This document shows positions 12,325-23,300 of a DNA stretch of 64,000 bases, piece after piece. The notes under the pieces are model-generated. The model saw nothing but the letters and a program-made list of their open reading frames with translations, had not been told where the DNA came from and did no database searches. Source of the DNA: Symsagittifera roscoffensis. Lineage: Eukaryota > Xenacoelomorpha > Acoela > Convolutidae. The position numbers and the translations under genes are program-made. The stretch is from the NCBI RefSeq assembly GCF_963678635.1, contig NC_087063.1, positions 80,711,574-80,775,573 on the forward strand, read 5' to 3'. Numbering within the stretch: the first letter of the stretch is position 1; every line of letters begins with the position of its first letter.

Positions 12325-12800
12325 TTAAACACAGCCAACACACAGTTTGAAAAGAGTCAATGAACTCGATTAGGCAGAAAAAAATACTGACTTGTTTTTT
12401 TGTCTAAAGCACTTCGAATTTCAAAAGCAACGCTTTATGATTGCAACGCTTTTGATGAAATTAACCCAAATTGAGAAAACTGGATCAATAGGTAGACTTT
12501 TTATCCGCTGGGAAATCTGAAAATTAAATTCCATTTTCGAACTTAGAGGTCGAGCACTTTTATCGTGACCTTTACACTTTTGCTCCTCGATGGTGGCTTT
12601 TGCCTTTCCTTCAACAAAGAAAAGAACTGAACTTTTGAAAAATCATAAGTAAAACAGCGACAGCAACAAAAATTGAGCCTGAATAAATTTCAAGACTTTT
12701 TCTGAAAAAAAAATCATCACGAACTATATAAGACTCTAAACTATGTTCAGATTAAATCTTGATTCGACTCTTGATTAACTCAAGCTTAATTTCCAAAATA
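12325..12800 (+). mobile_element. older dispersed MITE family, copy
   Basis: Shares with 30831-31275 the ordered phrases acatagccaacagacagtt, agagtcaatgaac, gagaaaactggatcaatagg, ctgggaaatct, and the end actatataagactc...ttc. The ends are imperfect inverted repeats (AGAGTCAATGAACGC at left, rc of GCGTTCATTACTCT-like sequence at right). Related copies or fragments lie at 14515-14700, 14700-15150, 22505-22660, 27960-28430 with 28905-29190, 30831-31275, 43745-44130 and 49110-49500. Non-coding. Confidence 0.6.
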
Positions 12801-12960
12801 ATAGCCCATTTAAAGCTTAGCTAATTTTGCGCCCCATAGCCAAAAAAGCTAGAATACACCACTGTAATGGGCCCCAAAAAACGAGGGGTCTAAAAAATTA
12901 TACTTGAAAAGGATACGTAACGGTGGTTGTACTTTTTTTATTTGTCAAGATAAACAATAT

Positions 12961-13364
12961 CAAGGGCGGATCTAGGATTTTCTCGAGGGGGGGTTCGGAT
13001 TTTCAAAAAATTTTCGAAAACTTTGTCGACCAAATTGATTTTTCGAGCTCTCTTAAAGCACTAAAAAGACCCTGTTTTGGCCAAAATTTCTGCGCCGCAG
13101 ACAAAATTTTTGAAAAACAAGCCAAAAAAGGCGTTTTTCGGCACTTTTTGGAAAATTTTGATTAAAAAATCGCGTTTTTTCGGCGCGCGCTCCCCACTCA
13201 AAATTAGTATGTTGGTAGTATATAAAGGCGCCTTTAGAAAAACTTTAGGGTCGGTCGGCCAAAAATCTATTTCTTAAAAGGTACCAAAGGGGGGACCCTT
13301 TGGGTCGGCAGGGGGTCGAATTCCTGAGGGGAGGGAACCCCCCCCCCCCCTAAATCCGCCCCTG
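12961..13364 (+). mobile_element. hAT-type MITE, copy 1
   Basis: The terminal inverted repeats CAAGGGCGGATCTAGG and ...ATCCGCCCCTG match the copies at 22060-22488 and 29907-30297. The interior shares the segment with cgaccaaattgatttt and a C-rich right end. No convincing 8-bp target duplication was found here (aacaatat versus atctataa), so the ends may have decayed. The 80-codon and 66-codon frames inside are not genes. Confidence 0.8.
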
Positions 13365-14514
13365 ATCTATAAATATCAGTCCAATTCATACCCAGAACTA
13401 CTCAATCAAAGACTTCTTTGATACCTTAAAGTACTTTTCCATTCCCTCACACTCCACGTCACTTTCACAACTCAAGTGACTTGAATCAGAAAATCAGAAG
13501 CCTGGTTTGACGGGAAACAATGGATTTTAATATAAGTGCTTTTGTCTACAGCATACAATCAATTTTCGCCTAGAAATCTTTTTTATGTACCTCTCTCAAA
13601 GGGAGAGTTAACGGCTAAAATCATCGAACATTTGGGCTCATTTTTGCAGAACAGAGTCATTTTAGGATGCTCCAATTTCAAAACAGGAGCTTCGCGCACT
13701 GCAATTTGACAGCCATCAAACACAATCATTGATTAACACAATCATTGAATTAACTATATGCGGAAACTTTAGAAACAGCTTTATCAGGAACCATAAACCG
13801 AAAACTTAAAAAACATCAAAAAACAAACGATAAAAATTGCCTATAGACCCAGACTAAAAAAAACCTCAATGCTTAATTTCGTACCTTGAAAAAAAAACTA
13901 TTTCAAGTAGATGAAAATTTAAGCACAAGCCACGATGCCAAAAATTGAAAACTTTACAGCAGAAAGGTGAAAACTAGTCAATTTTTACTCGTCAATAGTT
14001 AAAATGAGTGAGCAATTGGAAAAAAGTTCGATACAAGTTCGATTCAGTTAAAAAAGGAATACAATTGATAGCAAAACTGTCGTTAAACAGGAGGTAAATT
14101 CACAAAACTTTTTGGTGATATGTTACAATAGATGGTAAATTCAAGAAATTTTTGAGCAGTGCATGTATATAATTGAGAACTCTTTTGCATAACTTGTGCA
14201 TGCTACTAAGATAGTTTTTTCTATATGCATTACTCTGCCAGATGAAATTTTAAAAAAAAAACTAAATTTTACAGTTCTTTCGACCAAAGATTTGGCTTTA
14301 AAATAAACTGTAAATACTGTTCGGCACATTTTTCATTCAAATCTCAATTAAAAACTTTTGTATTTTCTTCCATTTTAGAGCTCCTATTGCCATTTTTCTT
14401 GCTTGTGTTTGTGAAGCATCACTTCGCCACTTATTGAAAATGTCACCATTTCGAAGACCCGAAAAGCTTGCCATTTTTTTCTCACTTAAGGTTTCATATC
14501 AACAATAAGTTTAA
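13365..14514. other. intergenic DNA, no gene recognised
   Basis: Unassigned AT-rich sequence. The minus-strand open frame at 14141-14329 has no domain and is not called. Confidence 0.45.
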
Positions 14515-15150
14515 ACTGAAAAACATAGCCAATAGACAGTTGGAAAAGAGTCAATGAACGCAAGTAAACGGAAAAAATACTATTTTTTTTGAAAGAATCT
14601 CAAATTTGACTTTTGCTGATAACTCAATTTGAGAAAACAGTCATTTGCAAACTGTAACTCAATAAGTAAAATTTTTATTCCGCTGAAAAATCTGACAATT
14701 AAAAACATAGCCAACTGACAGTTAGAAAAAAGCAATGAAGGCAAAGAAATAGAAAAACACTGGTTTTTTGAAAAAAAAAAACTTTCGAATTTCAAACAAT
14801 TTTAAGAACAATTCGTGGTTTTTTCCTAAAACTAACCCAATTTGAGAAAAATGGATCAATATGTATAATTTTTTCTTTCGCTTCTTTCGCTAATAAATCT
14901 GATAATTAAAATCCACTTTCGAAACCAGAAGTCGTTCACTTTTTCCGTAATCTTCAACATTTTTGCTGTTTGATAGTGAGTTTGCCTTCGTTTGAAGCAA
15001 GGAAATGAACTGAACTTAAACAGAAATCAAAAGTCAAACCGCAAAAAGAAGACAAATTTGAGCCTGAAAAACTTTAAGACTGTTCGTTCCTGAAAAAAAA
15101 AATCACTAGGACCTAAATAAGAATCTTAACAACGTTTGTTGACTCTTACA
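14515..15150 (+). mobile_element. older dispersed MITE, one partial and one fuller copy
   Basis: Two successive starts of the same family, acatagccaatagacagtt near 14523 and acatagccaactgacagtt near 14703, indicate a partial copy followed by, or a tandem duplication into, a fuller one. The second runs through the gagaaaaatggatcaat and ctgaaaaaaaaaatcac blocks to the end near 15150. Non-coding. Confidence 0.55.
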
Positions 15151-15693
15151 AGAACCATGTATTGATTTATGCAAAATCGGTCGGAAAAATGTTATCTAGC
15201 ACTACAACACACGCGTTTGTTTGTGATTTAAGTGAAACAAGCTGTCAATCACTTCCGGGCAACTAATGCATCTGGCGCATTTTTCTTTCAAATTTCCGTC
15301 CAGGATAAAACAGAAGGCTTCTTGCATCTGATTCAACATAAAAATTTATCTTGATAAGAACAAATTAATTGAAAACTTTTATAAAAAAGAAATGTACAAC
15401 TCAGGTGTGCGGTCACAAATATACATATGTTTCATAATACAGGGAGTAAAATTGTATAAGTATTTAAAATTATGATCATTTAAATTGGAAAAGGGAATAA
15501 ATTGAAAGTGGATGTTACAAAATAAAATTTTATTCTTTGTTGCGCTTAGAAAAAATATATATATTTTTTTATTGTCAAAACAATCTCCTTGAAAAGCACA
15601 AAACTTTGAAAACATCCAGTTCAGTTCAGCACTTTTCTTCAATTATTATCGTAAACACAAAAACACTAAACGAATTGATAATTTAAAGAATTA

Positions 15694-15912
15694 GGACGCT
15701 CGGCTCTTTTTCCTTTTCCCCCCCACCTGCAAACTTTTATATTTGAAGTTACTGTTCACTTTGTCCGATTTTCGTGAAAATTGACATGCAGACTAACTAG
15801 GCCATAACAAGCATATATGGTCTTCATAATTAACCTTGTAAAACCACTCGTTAGACCATAAAATTCATGTTTGAGTGAGGTGGTGGGAAAAAGGAAAAAG
15901 AGCCGAACGCTC
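15694..15912 (+). mobile_element. small MITE with about 30-bp TIRs
   Basis: The left end GACGCTCGGCTCTTTTTCCT (continuing into a C run and acctgc) is the inverted repeat of the right end, where the plus strand reads aggaaaaagagccgaacgctc. The middle (ggccataacaagcatatatgg, aaccttgtaaaac) is shared with 32280-32400 inside Sec15 intron 5, a second copy lacking a clear left terminus. Confidence 0.65.
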
Positions 15913-16018
15913 TTGTCGCAGTGCTAGATTAAACTATTTATGAAATTACAAAATTATGAAGCCTTTGGGGTTTCTTGGACGCCATAGATCGAAGCAAACT
16001 TAAGACTTACTTCTATTC

Positions 16019-17424
16019 TCACTCTGATAAAAAGCACGGTTTCAATTTTGACAGGACTTTTTCATATTCCAGAGCATAGATGAAGCCATTTTTGAGACAG
16101 CACTCTGATACTTGTTCCAGAGGAAATTTCGAAGGAACAGCGTATCTGATTGGCTTCATTTCTAGACCATTTTCTTTGAATTCCATCAACGAAAAGATTT
16201 CTCCGCCAAGTGCCAACAAAATAGCATGGGGTCCACACATATCCCAAAAATAAACTCCTCCGGATGAATTTATAAAGCAATCCGAAAAACCCAAAAGGGT
16301 TGTCAAACATTTTTTGCCCGCTCCACATGTCCTTATAGAGTCGAAATGACCGCTGAGTGCCTGGAGAAAATCATTACTAGATTTGGACAAAACTGTCACA
16401 GGGAGTTCGGTACTCGCATTAGCTTTTCTAGCAATTCCAATTTCCTTCACAATTTCCTGATTTATGTTAGTTGCTTTTAATTTGGGTGTGCAGATGCCCC
16501 AGAAAAGTTCAGAATTGAAGACTTCGGATGTTCTTGGTTTGATGGAAACCGAAGTAGAGACAAAGGGTTGCGCGATTACCCCCAAAATAGGAGTTCCTGA
16601 GGTGACGTCGAAAGCTCCGACTAGACATGTGACACATGGAAGCCCTTGCTCCACCGTTCTGCGGTTGTCAAAATCACGACAGTCTGAAAAATTTGAAAAT
16701 CATTCATTTTCTGCAATGAAAGAAAATATGTGAAAGAAAAACCCTGGGTGGAAAAACCCTAAGTCGATGAACTTAAGCAACAGAATAGAAATAAAACCGT
16801 TAATTCATATTTCAGGATTTTGACTAAACTTTTATACAGTCGAAAGCTCTCCTAATCGAATTCAGGAATGAAAAGACAAATAAAAAATAAGTAAAAGCAG
16901 TATTTACCTTTGATAGCAGCTTTAATGTATTCTTTGGTACAGTCGATAGGATCAATCCAAAACGCAAGATTTCCCAGATCGATTTCAAAGTCATCGAAAT
17001 CTCCGCTCATCCATAAATTTTCTTGGAATTTACCCTTTCTGTGAATTATGTCAATCAACGTTTCGATGCATTCTTTATTTTTGAGAACCTCAGACAAAAC
17101 ATGATGTGTTTGCACAACATCTGAATCGGATTCTGATAACTTTACTGGCACAACTTTGCCGTGAACCGTAATTTTATCCGACTCTTCCCCAAAAACTTGT
17201 CCTTTCAACTCTGAGAAACTCGATTCCAAATCACGTATGATTACTTGTTGAATCAGCACATCTGCGAATGTTTTAAAATCAGACTGGGCATTTTCGTTTT
17301 TTAATTCGTCTTCTTTAGCTTCTATTAGAGAATTACATAGGAATCGTTTCAGCTCCACGGCTATCAAGCAAGCCCGCTCGACTGAATTACAAAGCGCGCT
17401 CAATAACTCACCACCCAAAGTCAT
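16019..17424 (-). CDS. INPP1: inositol polyphosphate 1-phosphatase
   Basis: Hydrolyses the 1-phosphate of inositol 1,4-bisphosphate and 1,3,4-trisphosphate in the cytosol, a lithium-sensitive, Mg-dependent step. Exon 1 is 17424-16908 and exon 2 is 16683-16019. The 224-bp intron has gtaaat and ttcag ends and phase 1. The spliced protein is 393 residues, close to the usual ~400 of the family. Visible features: FKTFADVLIQQVI near 50-62, FGEES at 78-82, metal-site motif WIDPIDCT at 156-163 (D158, D161), and the second metal motif FWDMCGPHAILLALGG with D320. The substrate-side segment GVIAQPFVS follows the intron. The start ATG is the first in the open frame and aligns with the family N-terminus. 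Next to it lie only repeats, so neighbours give no functional hint. The family assignment is firm; expression is not tested. Confidence 0.95.
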
Positions 17425-18044
17425 AACTCGAGCAGCTGTTAGTTATGACTGTTCGTTATCTAAGAATCATTAAAGAAAACAATGGTATCGATTTTGATCA
17501 ATTCAAATCACCTGAAATGAGTGAACTTATCTGTTGTTTGTGTGATCAGTGTGAATAAATTGGCGGTTTGTATTCTTTGTACTCTCAAGTAGTTGGTTCG
17601 TTCATACAGTTTCACGGCTGTGAATTTTTTCTTCACGTTTGTATAATTTAAAAACGAAACAGGTCGGATGCAAAAGACTGTCGCCACATCAAGCAGATAC
17701 CTCAATATCTGTACCATAATGAAGCGTAGAAAATTTTCGTTCAAAAAGACTACAGCGCTGACAATGCAGAAAAATTTTAGATAACGAGAATTCAAGGCAC
17801 AGTTGGTACAAAACATTTACTTTACTTTTGAGCATAACTTAAATTGTTTGAACTTAGTTAACTCTCAAAAAAAAACAAAGTGACCTCACGCACAAAATTT
17901 AGCGGACAAAAGACTACAGCGACTAAGATACAGAAAAATTTTAGATAACGATAATTCAAAGCAGGTACAAAACAACAATTACTTAACTATTGAATTTAAG
18001 TTATTTGAACTTAGATAAATCTCACAAAATCACAAAACTCACGC
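17425..18044. repeat. INPP1 upstream region with local duplication
   Basis: A segment of about 140-170 bp is present twice (near 17744-17880 and 17912-18040), both copies reading agactacagcg, cagaaaaattttagataacg and cacgcac. The stretch 17425-17740 should contain the INPP1 promoter but no core element stands out. A 102-codon minus-strand frame (17508-17816) lacks domains and is not called. Confidence 0.55.
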
Positions 18045-18269
18045 ACTGCAATAAATTGACCAAAAAGCGCTAACCAGAGGGAAAAGTAAACAAGGATAGC
18101 CGGTTGCTCTGCATGTAGCACAGAATACTCCGACCATATTGAATAATTTGAATTTTAACTTGTAGTTTTTATGAATATGGTCGGAACATTCTGGGCTACC
18201 TACACAGCAACGGGCTATCCTTGTTTAGTTTTCCCTCTGGTTAACGCCTTTTGGTCACTTTATTGCAGT
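18045..18269. repeat. foldback element, ~96-bp arms
   Basis: The left arm 18045-18140 and right arm 18174-18269 are reverse complements over about 96 bases with roughly ten differences. The outer ends read ACTGCAATAAA, and the unpaired centre is 33 nt. Internal paired words include ccagagggaaaa, caaggatagcc and ccgaccatatt. It sits at the edge of a local duplication. It looks like a foldback MITE; a hairpin RNA source is an alternative. Confidence 0.88.
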
Positions 18270-18401
18270 TCTTCAAATTATTGTCGTTTTTTGTAAGCGG
18301 TGTGTTGATAAAACTATACACGCGTAAAAAATTAGTAAATTAGGAATAATCAACAACAGCTGTCTTCAAAAAAAAATGAGAAAAAAAATCTCGCCAGAGA
18401 A

Positions 18402-18857
18402 GTGATAAATATAGCTCATTTCGAACCCAGTTTCCGTTTGGGAAAATCAATTGGGTTTAGCCTAAATTACCAATTTAACAAGTTATCATCACTTTATTCG
18501 GTCGATATTAGATTAAAAGCCAAAAATTTCAAACTGGTTTTTCTTGAAATTGGGATTTCTTTTGAACTTTTTTTAAAATTCCGTTCGAATCACGACTGAA
18601 AGAGCTTGAATAGGATATATCTTTCAGCCCAGTCCGATGATAGTTTGTGGTACCTGACTTTGCGTGGCAAACAAAAAGAAAAACTAAACACCCGAATACA
18701 AAGTTCCTCCGCATTTTGAATCTTTTGGAGGCTTACACATTATCCTACAAGGAGATCATCAAATAGTTTAGATCTTTAGTTCCACAGAAATCATTTCTGT
18801 TTAGCTGTGAAATCAGATAGGTTGAGGGGCAGAAGTACAAGTCAACAACGCGGTTGA
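18402..18857. repeat. dispersed non-coding repeat
   Basis: The region around 18585-18715 (cgaatcacgactgaaag, gatgatagtttgtggtacct, cacccgaatacaaagttcctcc) is repeated in Sec15 intron 3 at 33730-33885, and more weakly at 34110-34210 and 47300. The open frames it creates on the minus strand (18529-18714, 33727-33933) are repeat artefacts. Confidence 0.6.
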
Positions 18858-19012
18858 CTTGAAGTTGTATCATTTCACAACTTTGTTTCCATTTTTTTCT
18901 AACTGAAATAATCAAACTAGATTCTGTCTCTTAGAAAGTTGTGAAATGATACAACTTCAAGTTTAAACGGAACCTAGTTTGATTAATTCAGTTGGAAAAA
19001 GAGATGGAAACA
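18858..19012. repeat. interleaved inverted repeats A-B-A'-B'
   Basis: A (18858-18883) is the perfect reverse complement of A' (18936-18961), 26 bp. B (18884-18924) is the near-perfect reverse complement of B' (18970-19012), 41-43 bp. The order is A, B, A', B', so the two hairpins cannot nest: pairing A with A' encloses B only. A transcript could form a pseudoknot-like fold. The origin is unclear. Confidence 0.9.
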
Positions 19013-19399
19013 AAAACAATTACCTTTGCAACTTCACCATAATAACCGGTGCACATAATTAAACCATCACATTTAACAACCATAATACCATCATTACCAG
19101 TTAAAGGTTAGACGAAATATGAACTTTATATGAAGTTGGAAAAGTTACTGAAAATGCTTTAGGTTTTTTTTCAATTTTAAAGTGCTATCAATAGTAGAAG
19201 AAATTATATAAGAAAGTCACAGCTAAATTGTTGAGCCTATTATATATTTAAATGCGGGCTTCACTATCTCGCTATGTTTAGACTTTTTCAATGAATTATG
19301 TTTTGCATGTTTAACGAAAGAACTTTTTGACGTTCACGCTATATCTGAATTCAAGCTGGAAAACTGAAAAAAATTCTCAAGCATTGCAATATACGATTG

Positions 19400-20110
19400 A
19401 ATTCAGTGTTTCTTTCACTAAGTTTGGAATCAGCAACCCAATAGTGGGATGCTGTCAGTGTGCCCCAAGGGTTGCAAATTGGGCCTCTAAATATGAATAC
19501 CCAAATCTTTATTAGTTCACGAGATACGACGATTCTTGCTATTTTTTATCGAAAATTTTCATATAACCCAGATTTAGAAATTCCGCAAAGTTTGAAGTTC
19601 TCAAACCTGTAGTTGGACGCTGTCAAGGTACTCTCAGGCATTGCAAATCTTGCCTCAAAAAAAGACGTGTTTTCGATATATGACTCGTTTGAATTTTTTT
19701 TCAAAAATTTTATTTAAAACATTTCACTAAATTTATAAGTCCTAACCCTATAATCAGGTTTTTGTCAAGGGTGCAAATCTTGCCTCTATAGATGAAGCTC
19801 AAATGCTTTTGATTTCCGAGATTCGACGTTTTATCAATATTTATCAAAAAAAACCTTTAAAAAGTTCCGAAGCCTATAGTGAGACGGTCTCAGGTACTCT
19901 GAGAAGTTGCAAATATTGCCTCCTGAGATTTTTTGAAAACTTCAAAACCCAGATAATCTGAGCAATCAAATAACCTTAGTTTTCAAATTTTCAACAAAAC
20001 TCAGATCTAAAAAAAAACTTCACAAAGTTTGAAATACTTAATAAGGTACTCAACAAAAGGGTGGTCTCAAGGTACTCTTAGGATGTTATCTGTACTCCAA
20101 ATATGACTAC
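19400..20110 (+). repeat. degenerate tandem array, ~130-180-bp period
   Basis: Five diverged units share a core like caaggtactctcagg followed by ttgcaaatcttgcctc, near 19450, 19630, 19765, 19890 and 20070. Each is followed by an A/T-rich tail with a gattcgacg or similar word. The units are strongly decayed, so this is an old array. No coding function is seen. Confidence 0.6.
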
Positions 20111-22051
20111 TTAATGTATTTTACTTTCGTAGCTCTGATGTGTTTTATCTTTTTATCAAATTTCAAAAGTGTTACATTCCAAAAAAAAACATTGTCGAAC
20201 TTGTCAACTCTTGGGTGGAGCGATATGAGGTTACTACCAGCGGATGCAGATGTTGCATCCAATACTCAATTCCTTGCTCAAATTTAGGGTTTTCAAAATT
20301 GGAATTTTTATGTTCCTTCAAAATTTTTCATTAAACTAAGAATTAAATTAAGAAGAGTGTTATAATTAATTAGCCTGGATTATGAACCCCGTTTATGAAT
20401 AAGATGATTTTTCAAAATAAAACGTTTCAAACATTTTTTAAAAATATTTTGTATTTTTTGTATGAAATTGCAGTGGTACCAATTTGGTTTATGGTTAATG
20501 AATTAAAATTACGATCTGAATTCCCGTAGTTTTCGGCAGTCTTAGTTTAAATAACCTCTAAATTGAAATTATTTTTATAGTTCAAATTTGTTGGAATCAG
20601 ATTTAAATCGTTGGATTCCTCCGTCTTTTGTTACGGTGGCATTCATTTTGTGGCAAGCATTTTTCAGGTCTACTAATCTGTTTGAAGCACCGGAGTTGCG
20701 TTACACGCAAGTTTAGCTTTAAGCTAAAACACTTGAATGACTGCAAAAAAAAAATTTCAATTAACTTTGCGGTTAGTCTCGTAAAATTTCCGTCAAGATT
20801 CATTTTTACTTCATTTTCTCTTTAGCGAAATTAGATAGTGTTTGATAGCAAGTACACGTGACTGTTCTGTTATGCGAAGGATCTCTTTTCCTGCACAATT
20901 TGATGACATTTTTATTGATACAAGACTATTTAACACAGACGCGAAGCTGAGCTTCGCACAACTTTTGGTACAACAATTATACACGGCAAAAAAAGTGAAT
21001 TAAGCATCGATAGAAAAATTACCAAGCGGTAACAAAGCCGAAAAAACCTTAGCAGAAACCCTTTAAGCCGAAAAAAAATCAACGAGACTTATAAAAAGTC
21101 CACCTCGCCCTTAGCACACACACACACACACACTAAACTTTATTTGCTCGTCAAATGAACCAATATGAGGCCACTAAGCCGATTTACTAAAGGCCAAAAC
21201 CAGTTAACACAGAAAAAGGAAAATGAAAAAGCCGAAAATACATTCAAAAATTTTAAGACTAATAAAAATGATTAGTCTTAAAATAGAAGTCAAGTCCACC
21301 TCAACCTAATGACACAGAGGCACAAACAAAAATACTTTGCTGGTCGACAGACGCAATATGAGGCCATCAAGCCAATATAATAAGGCCGACAACCAATTAA
21401 GGCAAAAAAGGCAAAGAAGAAACAAAAATGCCAAAAAATGTAATGGAAAACTTCAACTATCACTTTTATTAAGATTTTAGCTAAAGGTGCGATCCAGATG
21501 TGAGCATCAAAACTACGTTTCAGTCGTTACGTCAGGCTAAATTAGGTCATTAAGCCGATTAAAAAGAAGCCAGAATCATTTGGATAGAAAAAAAAGACAA
21601 TATACAAGTCAAGAAATTACAAACGGGAGAAGTAAAGCAAAACACTTAGAGCAATTACAATGTAAATTGCACATTGCAAGAAAAACAATTCTACAATGTG
21701 GCAATGTACCAGCCGAATTTGTTACCTTCAGGCTAAGTGTGCCGGGAACGCTAAGAATTTGAGGTGTGCCGGGAACGTACCTTCTGAGGTGTGCGCTCAG
21801 AAGGTACCTCTATAGATGAGTCCAGAAGTGCACTAGAGATGAGTCCAGTGGACAAAGTTTTTATGGGAAAAAGTCTAGTAACCGATTGCAGTACCCTTGC
21901 TAAAAATTAAATTTTCCGAGTTAAATCTATGCAATAAAAAGCGGATTTTCAACGTAACCGATTCTTGAAAGTCCGATTTTACTTTATCAATGTAGAGACG
22001 AAGCACAATTGGTACTAAAATATCACCACGTTAAATTTTTATAAAATCTCT
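20111..22051. other. intergenic DNA with small repeats
   Basis: No gene was recognised. Present are a cacagacgcgaagctgagcttcgc scrap of the hairpin-ended MITE family at about 20934, a short (CA)n at 21115-21132, and three loosely repeated blocks near 21150-21560 (aatatgaggcca...aagccgat). There is a perfect 12-bp hairpin at 21777-21807 (GTACCTTCTGAG, 7-nt loop). At 21810-21890 a repeat containing gatgagtccagtggacaaag is related to sequence inside the 50-57 kb tandem units. Confidence 0.5.
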
Positions 22052-22059
22052 CTTATACA

Positions 22060-22488
22060 CAGGGGCGGATTGAGGGTGAGGGGGGTGAAATGCCTCTCCA
22101 TCAAGGATTTGACCCCTTGCCGACCCAGAGGGTCCCCCTTTTTACTGTTTTCAATATCAATTTTTGGCGACGGACCCTAAAAACTTTCTAAAGGCGCCTC
22201 TCGCGCCAATATATACTAATTTTAAGGTGGGAGTGCGCGCAAAAAAAAAGAAAAAAAACGCAATTTTTTTGTTGAAAATTTTCTAAAAAATGCCTAAAAA
22301 AGCCGTTTATGGCCTGTTTTTTTTTTAAATTTTGCTTGCGGCCCACAAAATTTGGCCAAAACAGTGTCTTTTAAGTGCTATAAGAGAGCTCAGAAAACCA
22401 AATTGATCGACCTTAAAAAAGGTCGACAAAATTTTCGAAAATGTCTTGAAAATCCGGCCCCCTTGAGAAAATCCTAGATCCGCCCCTG
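22060..22488 (-). mobile_element. hAT-type MITE, copy 2, with 8-bp TSD
   Basis: Left terminus CAGGGGCGGATTGAGGG, right terminus CTAGATCCGCCCCTG. It is flanked by a perfect 8-bp duplication CTTATACA (22052-22059 and 22489-22496). An 8-bp target site and CAGGG-type ends are typical of the hAT superfamily. It has no transposase, so it is non-autonomous. The orientation is opposite to the copies at 12961 and 29907. Confidence 0.93.
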
Positions 22489-22496
22489 CTTATACA

Positions 22497-23300
22497 CAAG
22501 CATTTTTTAAGTTTATTTAAACGTAGAGACGAAGCACGATTGGTACCAAATTTGAGCGTTAACAAATTTTAAGAATTTTACCAAAAAAATCACCAAGACC
22601 CAAACAAGAGTATTCACTACGTTAATGACTCTTAATAACGAAGAACTGTATTTTTAGGGTAACGCATTTTTTACACAGTAGGAAACACTAACACTTTTTT
22701 CGACCTCTTGATCGAACAAAAACACCTCTTTTTTTCTTTTTTTACTGAGCTTGTGAAACTAACTGCTGACATGAATTAAATACTTTTTCAACACATTCCA
22801 TACATTCGAAAGCATTCCACAATCTGCACTCCCATGTTTACGAATTGAAGACGGACTAAGGTGCGTAAGCTAAAATTTAACTGTGGAGTTCCCACTAACC
22901 AATAGAATGATGGCTTATCTTATGAACCCGTTTCCCCCGAAAAAGTTGAAACAAAAAGTACGAAAAAAATCAATGATGTGGCACCTAATTTGTATTGAAT
23001 TAAATATCACCGAGCTTTAACTTCGGGCCGAAAAATTTGAACTCACACCCCGAAATAAGTCTCGGTAAAATTCATTGATGGCTTTGAATATTTCTTCAGT
23101 ACTTTTGTTTAACTTGGAGCAGTCGTAAATCGGTAGCTTGAGTTTTCGTAGGAAAAAAACAACTTGACGGTTTGATTGGCCACATCCATATGCAGTATTT
23201 GTCGGTAGGATTAAATAAGCGACTACTAATATCCATATTATTCTTTTTCGAACTAATTAAATTTAAACAAAAATTTTTATAATAGTACAAAATGAAAACT
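22497..23300. other. intergenic DNA downstream of LYRM1
   Basis: Contains a fragment of the older MITE family (about 22505-22660, ending actacgttaatgactctta). The rest, including the LYRM1 3' untranslated region next to 23300, shows nothing else recognisable. Confidence 0.45.

Noticed and set aside
12923-13277. ORFs of 80 and 66 codons
   Set aside because: They fall inside the hAT-type MITE and are not conserved in the other two copies.
18529-18714. 61-codon minus-strand ORF with a hydrophobic start, similar to 33727-33933
   Set aside because: The similarity extends beyond the frames and belongs to a dispersed non-coding repeat, one copy of which is in a Sec15 intron.
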